Origin: Hymenopus coronatus
Lineage: Eukaryota; Arthropoda; Insecta; Mantodea; Hymenopodidae
Length of the DNA: 64,000 nt
Direction: 5' to 3'
NCBI GenBank assembly: GCA_030762935.1
Contig: CM060893.1
Span: 11,018,001-11,082,000, forward strand
Translations under genes and position numbers: made by a program
Part shown: piece after piece, positions 47,216 through 57,462 of the stretch
Layout: every line of letters begins with the position of its first letter
Position numbering within the stretch: the stretch's first letter is position 1
Notes under the pieces: generated by a model
The model's database searches: none
Told to the model about the DNA's origin: nothing
Seen by the model: the letters and a program-made list of their open reading frames with translations, nothing else

Positions 47216-48992
47216 CTCAGTTTAATTTGAGAACAGTTGCTTATATCATAACTTAATATTGACAATGAGGAGCTCTATCAAAATTACGGTACAACAAATT
47301 TCAGCTTTACATAATTTGTACCAAGATGAATGTGATTTTATGTAATGTAATGAGAGTGATGAAATTTTACAGTTTATTTAGATATATATTTTATTCTTAA
47401 TTTAAATATTTCAGAAAGAATTTGTTCTTAAATTGTATAATATTCAGAACATACACCTTAGAGTATAACTAATGCCAAATTATGCCATTAAGCAGAGTTT
47501 AAGTTTCAATTTACAGCTTGTATGAGTCGCCTAATACCCACAGTATTGTTTATAGGAGTTTGTATTTGTTGCTGTTTAGATTCATGGAGGACAGTTACAG
47601 GCATTTGTTCTTGCATCTATACTGAGTTACATAAGGCACAGGGGCAGACTAATGACTAGGGTTGTTTTCTGTGGTCCATAGGTTAAAATATATTCATTAT
47701 TTTTAATTATTTTTATTGAGTTTTGCCCCTATCTGTGAGGTACATTTTCAGAGGTGTGTTCACGTCACTCTTCTATCAAGAACTAAATACATTGTAAACT
47801 ATAATTGCTATATATACCCATGACCTGGTGGGCAAGTCAATTGGATGACTTCACTGTTTTTATATTTTGCATGGAGGTTTTGGAGTTAGAAAAGTATAGT
47901 AATCCAGGTTTGGTTTAGTTTGAATTCTTTGTCTTAATTAAAGTCATTTGTATGTTTGTAGATTTTAATGGCCTCTCTGTAAAAAAAGGAGATGATAATG
48001 TTTAGTTGTGGCCAAAACCTCCACTTTACTATTCCATTCTATGGTCATCCAAGAATAAAATATGTTACAGCTGATTTTTCTATTTGTCTTAAGTGCAGCA
48101 TCTTTTGTGTTCCATTACTGCATGTTCATACTTTGTTTAGTAGTGCCAATGTATCCTTGTCCATATTTGCACAACATTTTCTAAACACCTACTTTTGAAG
48201 GTGCGTCTAGCTGATTTGAGAATCTCTGTTTTTTTTGTTTTCGGCATCAGTTGACTTATTGTTTTTTCTAAAACTTTCCCAGTAAGTACTGTTATGTTCT
48301 TTATATAAGGCAAAACCATTTTGTTTTTATAAGTAAGTATGTCCCTTGTTTGAGTATTGTGTTTTGTGGAAGATTAGTGCTCAATGTTGCTTGATAATGC
48401 TGAATCAATGTCTTTCTCAGAATACCCATTATACCATAGCAACTTGAGTAGATATTTTAATTCATGCAGTAAATGTTCCGAGTCACAGATTCTGTTATTC
48501 TGTCCACTAATGTTTTAATTACACTTCTTTTTTATATAGGATGATGATTTGATTGTTACTAAGGTAATGGTCTATACGAGTTGGTTTCCTTATACTGCAC
48601 ATATAAATCTTTAATTGTCTTTTCCTAGATAACAATATCTTAAATTCTTTTGTAAATTGAATGTTTTTACTTTGGCTGTTCAGGTGTTCTAAGAATTTGT
48701 GGCTACATTACATTGACAATGTCTTTATTATATAGCCACATGGCAAAGTTGAATTCAAAATATTCATTGAAAGCATTGGTAAAGTGTATTTTATTCCAAA
48801 CTTAAAAATCTATTTCTTGAATTTGAACTAAATCTTTGTGAAATAATCTGTAAGAGCTGTGCGCTGAGCTGCAATAAGTTCAGAGGCAGAGAAGAATTTT
48901 CAAACATGTATTTCCTCAAGAATCACATATATTAATCAAATTATACCACCGTTGATACAAACTGGTTTGAATGATTTTAGTGACAAGAAGAG
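47216..48992 (+). other. Intron 2 of unit 3, left part
   Basis: Homologous to 20386-21900 of unit 2. At 48540-48563 an exon-like piece appears (TTATATAG|GATGATGAT ... AAG|GTAATG, DDDLIVTK), but it cannot be spliced in frame between exon 2 and the finger exon. Just before 48993 the sequence matches 9010-9050 of unit 1, which marks the site of the Penelope insertion. Confidence 0.55.
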
Positions 48993-49027
48993 GTTAAAAT
49001 AAGAACTGAAGCTTTCCTAGTGACGTA

Positions 49028-49108
49028 TTAATTCAAAGTCTTCTTGGGCAACGTTGGTGTCAAGCCAAGTTTTTACCTGGCTAGAAGCCCGAGAAGACTT
49101 TGAATTAA
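49028..49108 (-). repeat. Long hairpin at the 3' end of the Penelope-like element
   Basis: Two 22-nt arms (TTAATTCAAAGTCTTCTTGG GC and its complement at 49087-49108) pair with one G-U type mismatch. Inside them AGCCAAG pairs with CTGGCT. One arm plus flank recurs at 53173-53213. Terminal structures of Penelope-like elements often include ribozymes, but no hammerhead core is seen here. Confidence 0.8.
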
Positions 49109-49138
49109 GAAGATTTTAGTTTTTAAACTAGAGAACTC

Positions 49139-49262
49139 AGAAAAAAGCTGCTTCTGCGCTGCTTTGCCCACTACAAAACTTGCATGCGGTCACTTGGGAT
49201 TGAACCGGGCCATCTGGATGAGAGGCAAGTGCTCTAACCAATCGACCATGGCACAGCCAGAG
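49139..49262 (-). mobile_element. SINE family 2 head within the Penelope 3' region
   Basis: Minus strand reads GGCTGTGCCATGGTCGATTG then GTTAGAGCACTTGCCTCTCA and a B box GGTTCAATCCC. It is the best preserved tRNA-like head of this family here, followed by part of the body. It was inserted after the Penelope element or carried with it. Confidence 0.6.
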
Positions 49263-49509
49263 CCTATCTATAACATTAGGCATAATATACTGACAACCGT
49301 TTAGCTGAAAGTTAATGTGCCTTGTAGCACTCATTTATTGTATTCCACAAATGTCATGATGTTCTTCATTTGAAACATTTGATGAATTATGTAATAATAT
49401 TGTGTATGATTTTGGAGATTACTAAAGTCATTTCAACTGTGATGTTGAAAATGAGTCGGAATAGTAACACTCACCTCACTTATATGTAATTATGTCCAAA
49501 ACATATGTT

Positions 49510-51330
49510 TCAAGGGCAATTGCCCTCTTGTTCAGTTGAAGTCCGACTGATGGCTGGTATTTGTGCTCTGTGGTCTATTACAGTGGAGCCATCTGGTGTT
49601 CTCAGTAGAAGTTCAAAATCATGTGGCAGTATTTCAAAATTCATCAGTTGGTCTTTTTGTAGTGTAATGAGAATATTCTCCCAAACTGTAAGTTCTGCCG
49701 GGTTGTTTACAGGTTTTAGCAATTTTATGTCATTTTGTATTTCATGATGTGATGTCCAAAAATGGTATGCTACTGCCGATTTATCTGTTTGTTTCTGTTT
49801 GATATGTCTGAAATGTTCTTTTAGCCTTGTTTCCAGTCTTCTTTTTGTTTGGCCAATGTAACATGATTTGCAGTCCTTGCAATCAATTCTGTAGATGCCT
49901 GATCTCTGGTTTGTAGGTATGGGGTCTTTAATGTCTGTTTTCAATGCAGTTTTTATGTTGAATTGGTTACTTGAAGCTAAACTTATATTGTATTTCTTGA
50001 AAATTTTTTTGAATTTCCTATCTGCTGTTGGGTGATAGGTGAATTTTTTACATATAACTTTCGGTTTTTGTATGGACAAAGTGGTGATTTGTTTTAAGGT
50101 TAATTTCTCCTTATGTTTTTTAATTTTTTGGTCAATGATGTCTGGGTTAAAACCATTGGCTGAGGCTATATGTCTTAGTTGGAGGTATTCTGTGTTGTAC
50201 TCTTCTGGGTCAAGTGGGATGCTGAGGAGTCTGTGTACTGAACTGTTGAAGACTGCCTGTTTATGAGGTTCTGGGTTGAAACTATTCTGTTTTATGTAAT
50301 TGTCTGTATGTGTGGTCTTCCTGTAGATGCCATAAGTGATCTTTTGTTCTTTCCGTGTTAGTTTTAGGTCCAGGTATGGTAGCATTTGGTCTTTTTCTGT
50401 TTCCATTGTGAATTGTATGTACCTGTCCTGTAGGTTTAGTAATTTTAGAGAGTCTTCTGCTAATTTTTTGGGGACCACCGCAAAAACATCATCAACATAT
50501 CTAAACCATTTTTTGAATATATTCGGAAAACTGGAGGTTATATGTACTTCAAGTCGTCCCATGTACAGATTTGCTAAAAAGGGCGAAAGTGGGTTACCCA
50601 TCGCTAAGCCTGATGATTGTCTGTAAAATCTACCATTGAATTGGAAATAATTCTGGTTGATGCAAAGTTCTGTTAAAGTATGGAAGTCTTCTATTTCTTT
50701 CTGGTTTAAGCCTATGCCCCTGAGCCATGCTTTGAAGGTTTCAAGTAACTTGTCGACTGGGATGCTGGTGAATAATGATTTCACATCAAACGAAACCAAC
50801 AACTCATTGTTTGAAACTTTGTACTCTTCTAGATGTTTTATTAGTTCTATGGAGTTTCTAATGGAAAGGTGGTTGTGTTCGGGGAAGCTATTGAATTTGT
50901 TAACTAACCACTTAGATAATTTGTAGGTTGGAGAGTTTATGCAATTGACTATTGGTCTCATGGGTTTGTCCGGTGTGTGGATTTTTGGCAAAGCATAAAG
51001 ATGTGGTAGAGTTGGGTTTGCTTCTTTCATTTTGAATTTTTCTAGTTTAGGTATAACTTCTGTTCTTTCTATTGTACGTTTTAAGGATGTTATCAGTGTG
51101 TTTAATGGGTTTTTACTTATTTCTGTATGTTCCTTATTCTCTAAAAGGGTTTCTACTTTTGAAATGTAACCTTTTTTGTCCATTATGACTGTTGTGTTTC
51201 CCTTATCTGCTTTTAAGAAAACTACCGGTTTTTTGTTTAAGGACCTGATTATTTGTTTATGTTTGTTCTTCTGTATTTTTGTGTCTTTGATTTCCTGCAG
51301 TATAGGTGCAACTTCTGTATTGAATGACAC
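49510..51330 (-). CDS. Penelope-like reverse transcriptase with GIY-YIG endonuclease
   Basis: An uninterrupted frame of 606 codons, opened by a stop just upstream and lacking an early ATG (position 51330 is GTG; the first ATG is codon 50). Visible parts: ADKGNTTVIM at residue 41 (first RT block), SFDVKSLFTSIP at 180-191, SGLAMGNPLSP at 240-250, RYVDDVFAV at 277-285 with the two catalytic Asp residues, then the GIY-YIG nuclease with GIY at 478, Cys 484/487/490, YIG at 491, Arg 497/498 and Glu in WENI at about 551. All key residues appear intact, so it is young. The N-terminal domain before RT seems shortened, in line with 5' truncation. It lies antisense to the zinc-finger gene. Confidence 0.9.
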   Translation of the reverse strand: MSFNTEVAPILQEIKDTKIQKNKHKQIIRSLNKKPVVFLKADKGNTTVIMDKKGYISKVETLLENKEHTEISKNPLNTLITSLKRTIERTEVIPKLEKFKMKEANPTLPHLYALPKIHTPDKPMRPIVNCINSPTYKLSKWLVNKFNSFPEHNHLSIRNSIELIKHLEEYKVSNNELLVSFDVKSLFTSIPVDKLLETFKAWLRGIGLNQKEIEDFHTLTELCINQNYFQFNGRFYRQSSGLAMGNPLSPFLANLYMGRLEVHITSSFPNIFKKWFRYVDDVFAVVPKKLAEDSLKLLNLQDRYIQFTMETEKDQMLPYLDLKLTRKEQKITYGIYRKTTHTDNYIKQNSFNPEPHKQAVFNSSVHRLLSIPLDPEEYNTEYLQLRHIASANGFNPDIIDQKIKKHKEKLTLKQITTLSIQKPKVICKKFTYHPTADRKFKKIFKKYNISLASSNQFNIKTALKTDIKDPIPTNQRSGIYRIDCKDCKSCYIGQTKRRLETRLKEHFRHIKQKQTDKSAVAYHFWTSHHEIQNDIKLLKPVNNPAELTVWENILITLQKDQLMNFEILPHDFELLLRTPDGSTVIDHRAQIPAISRTSTEQEGNCP

Positions 51331-51751
51331 AAATGCCAGTCATGAATTCTGTAATTGAGTGGTATTTAAGGCCCATCAACAAACAACTAGGTCATTTGGG
51401 CCTTTGTAGTAAATACTGATCAGATGTTAATGTTATTTTTTCCACTTGCTTGGATTTTATTGTTACATTTTTATGCTACCATTAACATCTTAAATCTTGT
51501 TAGTGGTTTTTTATTAGTGATTTCGTAGCACATATATTCACATCTCTTTCATGAATGATGAATAATCCCAGCTATCGAATATTCTCTATCGCCAACAGTA
51601 ATTCAAACAAGAGGCTTTAATATAGAAACTAGCATGCCTAACACCAGACCACAGAGACAGTCTATTTACTTATTTTAACATCCATAGATACTGTATTGAA
51701 ATGTAACTTTAATCAGTATAATTAATTATGGTAAATGTTTGAAAATTTCAG

Positions 51752-52829
51752 ATTATGCACTGAAGCAGTTGCCAATAATGGCAATGATAAATCACTGCTA
51801 GCCTGTGTGAAACACTTGAGAAAGGATATAGGTTTCTATATGGCAAAGAATAATCAGGAACATGAACATTTCAGAAGTGTGAAATGCCAGGAATGCTATG
51901 TTACATCATTACATACTACAGAAGAAAGCATTGATTCTAGACAATCTGGTAAACATAATGATGATGGGAATGCTTGCACCATGGGTTCCTGTTTCAAGCA
52001 AAAGAATTTAATTACTGAGAGAAAAAAAACTCATAAATGTGAAATTTGTGAAAAGCAGTTTACAAGTTTCTCAGTTTTGAATAGGCATAAAATAATTCAT
52101 GAAGGTAAAAGACCACATAAGTGTGGAGTTTGTGAAAAGCGATTTACATATTTGTCAGATTTGAAGGAACATAATTTTATTCACGAGGGTAAACGACCAC
52201 ATGAACAACTTCACAAGTGTGAAGTTTGTGAGAAAGGATTTCCTAAGCTGTCGAAATTGAAAGCACATACTTTAACTCATGAGGGTGAAAAGATACACAA
52301 TTGTGAAGTTTGTGGAAAGAAATTTATATCTTTGTCATATTTAAAAAGGCATAATGTTATTCATGGGGGCAAACGCCCACACAAGTGTGAAGTTTGTGAT
52401 AAGGGATTTATTACCCTGTCAAATTTAAAAAGGCATACTTTAACTCATAAGGGTGAAAAGATATACAAGTGTGAAGTCTGTGTTAAGAGATTTAAATCTT
52501 TGGCATACTTGAAAAAGCATAACATTACTCATGAGGGTAAGCGGCCACACAAGTGTGAAGTTTGTGAGAAGGGATTTACTACCATGTCAAATTTGAAATC
52601 ACATACTTTAACTCATAAGCTTGAAAAGATACACCAGTGTGAAGTTTGTGAAAAGAGATTTTTATCTTTGGCATACTTGAAAAAGCATAATGTTACTCAT
52701 GAGGGTAAACGGCCACACAAGTGTAAAGTTTGTGAGAAGAGATTTATTACCATGTCAAATTTGAGAAGGCATACCTTAATTCATGAGCGTAAAAATATAA
52801 TTCATGAAAGTAAGAAGACAAAAGGGTGA
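51752..52829 (+). CDS. Zinc-finger gene unit 3, exon 3 (9 C2H2 fingers)
   Basis: Begins after GAAAATTTCAG with the split Arg codon. Spacer of about 90 residues, then 9 fingers with contact residues SSVR, YSDE, KSKA, SSYR, TSNR, SAYK, TSNS, SAYK, TSNR. Fingers 4-9 alternate two types (Y-type, N-type), a two-finger unit repeated three times. Linkers EGKRPH or GEKIH/IY alternate in step. The frame ends [15 protein letters not shown], within an elongated linker like those in units 1 and 2. The conserved C-terminal block (QNV, QASL, RPDR) of the other units is lost into the decayed region. Confidence 0.88.
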
Positions 52830-53400
52830 ACTTTGTCAGATGATATTTACAGCTTTGTTGGTTTGAAAAAATATACTTCAATTCAATTAAGTGAAAAGTC
52901 TGACATTGATGAGAATAAGTTTCTGTGATTGCCAGATTTTTAAGGGCATTATTATTTAATTCATGAAGACAAAAAAATATAAGTGTGGAATTTGTGAAAT
53001 GAGATTTAGCCAATTATCAGGTTTAAAAAGTATACAAGTGTGAAGTTAGTCAGATAAGATTTATCTGGTTATCAGATTTAATAAATCATAATTCATGAGG
53101 ATAAAAGACCACACAAGTATGAAATTTGTAAGAAGACTTACTCATTTGTCATATTTGAAAATACGTAATTTAAAATAAGAACTGGCTAGAAGCCCGAGAA
53201 GATTTTGAATTAATACATAATTTAGTTCATGAGGGCAAAGGGTCACGCTAGTGTGAGATTTGTGGGAAGAGATTTATTCAGTTATAAAATCAGAAAATCC
53301 ATTGTTCAATTCATGAGAGTAAAAGGCCACACAAGCCTGATGAAGTTTCTGAGAAGGCATTTGCTCATTTGACATTTTAATGATATTATTTTATTCAGAG
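52830..53400 (+). pseudogene. Decayed fingers downstream of unit 3
   Basis: Remnants in several frames: DENKFL-stop-LPDF (the RPDR finger), KCGICEMRFSQLSGLK, KRPHKYEICKKTYSF and HEVSEKAFAHLTF. At least five degenerate fingers. A 41-bp Penelope piece interrupts one of them at 53173. Confidence 0.75.
53173..53213 (+). mobile_element. 41-bp Penelope terminal fragment with target duplication
   Basis: AAATAAGAACTGGCTAGAAG followed by CCCGAGAAGATTTTGAATTA matches the two ends of 48993-49108, with the hairpin middle missing. It splits a finger relic and is flanked by TACGTAATTTA (53162-53172) and TACATAATTTA (53214-53224), an 11-bp target duplication with one mismatch. Confidence 0.75.
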
Positions 53401-54962
53401 TTCTAAAAATTAAATCAAAATACCAACATGCCTAACAAAATACAGCTATTAACTCAACTTCATAATATTAGTTTAACTTTGGTTGCTGATTACTTGGAAT
53501 TTTTAAATATTTATATTAATTTCTGGTAGGTTTGTAAAATATTTATCAGTCGATGACTTGGTATCGTCCATAAGAGTTGTATACATCAATTAAAATCAGG
53601 ATTGTTACTTTGGTCAAATAACTTATCTTCATAAACTATTTGCTTTGATGATTAACCAAACGTAACGAAACCCACAGTTATGTATATATACTGTTACCAT
53701 TGACCGGTTTCCATCAACCTGTGTTTAACCGTACATTTGTGGTTTTTGTCCTTATCAGTATGGTGTAGGGTTGGAACATTGAACCATTCGCAGTAAATAG
53801 GGTCCTATGATATTGGACAACTCTTACTCCTTGGTTACCCCTACAGCACCTAAAATAGCTATTACTGACACAGACATTTTTTTTTACAAGTGGGATGTGT
53901 GGAATAAAATATTGCAGAACTTTGGTGACCCATTATTGCCATTGCATACTCTCCTTACAACCAAAAAGAACATTTGGGCATGTAGAGCGGATTCACTGAT
54001 ACAGCTGCCACAAGTTATTCATAACTTTCTCCATGAGTCACATAGATATGGGAAATGTAAATGAAGTGGATGAGCTTTGGTTACGATTTTTGACATTAAT
54101 GCCGTGTGCAAGACTCCTGTTTGTGAGGTTTTTCTCTTCTTTTATGGGGATATATTTAACAAATTAATATTAAAGTTAGGCGGAAATCAGCGTTGTACAG
54201 TCAGTGGATAAAGATAAGGTATCCTTCACTTTTGGAGAATAAATTATTGTGATTGAATTTATGTTATGTTCATTGATACGTTTGATATTTTATCTTTCTT
54301 AAATTGTTATTTCCTTCATTTCTTACTGATATAATGAGCATTTTATAATATTTTGTTAATAACTGGCACCCTACGCAGTTGCGAAGCGTTCATTTAGGCT
54401 GTATGGCTAAGCTTGTACTAAACAAAATTTAAAATTACTGATTCAAACTCATTTTAATCCGATCTGATTGTATACGCTCATGATGTTTGCCGGCCTTATA
54501 ACGCATCACTTCTGCCACCACTAGCGGCTTGGATTTCTGTGCCTTTTACGAGTATGTGCAGTAATTCCGCTTCTTTCACGTGGTTCCAATGTGACTGATA
54601 CACAGGGCGGAAATGCCTAACGTTTTATGCCCAGCCGCCATCTTGTGGTCTACAAACTACCATATACCCTACTGTTTTTGAAGTTTATTGACAGAAAAAA
54701 CAAAGGACAATGAAGGATTATTTGATACATCAGAACTTCTTATTGATATTTTTGGTCTTACTGCAATAAACCTTGCTGCAAGGTCTTAACTTAGTTTTGT
54801 TTTAATTTCTTAACCTAAAACTGAAGGAGCGCAATCAAACCTTATTGTTTGTCTGCCATATTTCTACTACATGAACTTGTGAAGTTACTCCTCTATTAAG
54901 TGCATTAAATAAACAATTCTGAATAGATGTATGAAACAGTCATTTATAGGATGCATGCACGT

Positions 54963-55016
<54 letters not shown>

Positions 55017-55407
55017 TTGGAAAAGGCTTAAGAATCATAAGTGCACACCAAAAAAAAGGGGGGGTGACCAGTATTAGAAATTATCCCAAAGTTTGGTTTT
55101 TACTGTGGACTGCATGTATTGTATTCCTAGTCCGAGGAACACGCCCCCTACTCTCACGGTACTGGTATTATACGCTCATAATTCGATAGTAATAATTTCT
55201 CGCGGTAGCTGCTTAATGGGCAAATTAGCAAGTGATTTCTTATAAACCGGAGAAGGTTGCTAATTTTGTCTGCTGGCCAAGGGTCTTCTCGAGTTGGAAA
55301 TCAAAATGTAACAAACGATACATAATCGTTCTGTCGATACTGTATAACCTATATAACTAAGTAGGCATCACTAATATTTGTAATGAAATATTTCACTAAG
55401 TATATAC
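53401..55407. other. Single-copy spacer after unit 3
   Basis: No homology to the other units. CpG is more frequent from about 53.6 kb. Frames up to 85 codons (53807-54064) have no recognisable domain. A (CA)n microsatellite occupies 54964-55010. No gene is called. Confidence 0.4.
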
Positions 55408-55935
55408 CACCAAAACATCACTTAAATAAGTGTACCATCTTATGTGTTAAAACACATTTCCCTTTCCTTGTTTATGCTTCTGCTAGTCGAGAAAATACAA
55501 TCAATCACCACATACGTATTGACCATTATGTTGGTTTAAAGCATACACTCTAAATGTACTGCTAAGTTGAACATATAACACCACAGAATGACTTAAATAA
55601 GTACCTTTTTTTTTATAGTATATAAAGCTCAATTTTGCTGCTATGGCACCGCATGCGGTGGCACTGATGATACATGAATGAAGGAGTACTGGTGGAATGT
55701 GATGGCGGGGAAACGAGAACCCAGAGAAAATCTGCCCCTGCGCCGCTTTGTCCACCAAAAATCTCACAAAATAAGTACACTAAACTGTGTATTGAAACAT
55801 ATTTCCCTGCTCTTGTTTATGGTACTGCTATTCGAGACACTACAGCCAAACACCAAGTATTGACCATTATGGTGGTTTAAAACTTAGTCTAAATTTACTG
55901 CTTATTATTGAACCTTTAACACCAGAAAATCTTAT
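55408..55935. repeat. Direct repeat of about 180 bp, split by a SINE
   Basis: The sequence from 55408 (AACACATTTCCCTTTCCTTG, TATTGACCATTATGTTGG) recurs from 55790 (AACATATTTCCCTGCTCTTG, TATTGACCATTATGGTGG) at moderate similarity. The SINE at 55605-55768 sits between the two copies. Confidence 0.65.
55605..55768 (-). mobile_element. SINE family 2 with 10-bp target duplication
   Basis: Minus-strand body (GTGAGATTTTTGGTGGACAA, CATCACATTCCACCAGTACT) with an A-tail seen as a poly(T) run at its left end. AAATAAGTAC flanks it at 55595-55604 and 55769-55778. Confidence 0.8.
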
Positions 55936-56777
55936 TTTTGGGTGGATACTTAACCCACACAAGGCATAGTCGTCTCAAAAGTGTAGAATCTAAATATAAC
56001 AGCTTGGCAAGACCATGCTTCAACAACCACAATACATAAAGATAGGGTATTTCCTAGACACTCTCTCTATATCTGTGGACTGATAGTAGTTAGAAAAGCC
56101 AGCATTTGATTTGTTTCAACGTTTTACCAACAGATGGATACATAAATCATGCGTAATGCAAATATTTCGGTTCACTTACAGAGTGCCACTACGAATAGGA
56201 TAGTCGGGCAGTGCAAGAAACAGAATTAACCTTTTAGTGTTTATTTAGAACACAAAGAAGACATTCATAGTTCCTAGAAAATAAATTGAAATGCATCATT
56301 GCATGTTGTTGGAATATGGTGGAAGTTGTATTTTCATTGTTTTTGTTTCTCAAATTAAAATTTAGTGGCCTTTCAAATGTTGATAGGAAGCATGTCACGG
56401 GACCTATTCATATCGACAATACACGTGCTTGCGGTGGAACCTGGAATGTGAATTTGTAATTAACGTGGCAAATTTCTAGTGAATAGGGTTAAATGAAGTA
56501 GATTTTCGAGTACCGTGTCACGTATGAGGTCATCGTCGTTTATATCATTGTGTTGTCCAAAGAAAACCTGCAAGAGAACTAATCTAGTATTCAAACTATA
56601 TGTTATTGCTGGTATGTTAATTGCTGACAAATTGTGAATGTCACGGATGCATTTAATTGTTTTATGGAAGATTTCTAAGGCATTTCCAAAACCAATGGTA
56701 CAGCTGGAAACCATGGTTGAGTGGCAGCGTCATAGGCAACAAACTGGTTTATTGTTGTGTACTATTTGGTATGAGTA
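55936..56777. other. Spacer before the hAT relic
   Basis: Single-copy sequence. A hAT terminal repeat may lie here, but I could not pair one. No gene. Confidence 0.35.
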
Positions 56778-57462
56778 ATGATGGTTTTTGAATGGCACAA
56801 ATGGGGGATAGGCGAGGAGAGTCTTAAAGGTTTCCTTTCGAAAGCTAAAAGTCGTGAATGTTCAATTTCAAATGTTAAATACAATCAGCTGGGCACAGTT
56901 AGAGTTGATCACGCTCTTTCAGAAGCAACGCGCTTAGCAGTTTTGAAACATAATGAAAAGGTTAACCGAAACAAAAGTATAATGAAGAGACTTATTTGGA
57001 CTATATGCTTTTTATCACGGCAAGATTTAGCTGTCCAGGACCATGAAATATCTTAGGAGTCAATAAATAAAGACAATTTTTAGATTTCTTGGGAGATGAA
57101 AGACCATTTAAGAAATATCATTTAACATCTGATGGAGTATTTGGAAGCACTTCCTCTGACATTCAATGAATTAATAGCTTGTATTACGGATGTTGTTAAA
57201 GAACAGGTTTCAAGTGAAATTGAAAATAGCCCTTTCATATCAGTACAAGCGGATGAAGCATTCAATGTCTCAACTAGAAGCCAGATGAATATAATTTTTT
57301 GTTGTACAAATAACGAATCAGGAGGAACACAAGAGAGATTAGTTAGGTTTTATGACATCAAATGACCGGAGTTCACTAGGCATAGCCACCGTTTTGTTGC
57401 AAGTGCTAAGCAGTTGGAATATTAGTAAAAATAAGATAGTATCGGAAACATACCATGGCTGC
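56778..57462 (+). pseudogene. hAT transposase relic (ZMYM1-like/DUF4371 type)
   Basis: Frames read WTICFLSRQDLAVQDHEIS, ESINKDNF, FISVQADEAFNVSTRSQMNI then FCCTNNESGG-TQERLVRFYD, and after a shift SSLGIATVLLQVLSSWNISK and KIVSETYHGCS. This is the order in hAT proteins around the D-E-x-x-D-V-S-T motif and the following G-x-T-Y-D-G segment (here TYHGC). There are two frameshifts. It stops abruptly at about 57462, where an oppositely oriented Tigger relic begins. Confidence 0.7.

Larger units (their letters stand above)
48993..51405 (-). mobile_element. Penelope-like retroelement inserted antisense in intron 2 of unit 3
   Basis: The left edge is placed where homology to unit 1 (GTGACAAGAA at 9050) stops. 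The right edge is placed before about 51440, where homology to unit 2 (CTTGCTTGG-type sequence at 24215) resumes. It contains the coding region 49510-51330, a long hairpin at 49028-49108 near its 3' end, and a SINE family 2 head at 49139-49262. The region upstream of the RT domain is short, so it is probably 5' truncated. No clear target duplication was found. Confidence 0.75.

Noticed and set aside
49028..49108. Hammerhead ribozyme in the Penelope terminal hairpin
   Set aside because: Penelope-like elements can carry hammerheads, but neither strand shows the CUGANGA and GAAA core next to a proper cleavage site. Only the hairpin is claimed.
53807..54064. 85-codon frame as a gene
   Set aside because: No domain, no splice context, no second copy to test conservation.
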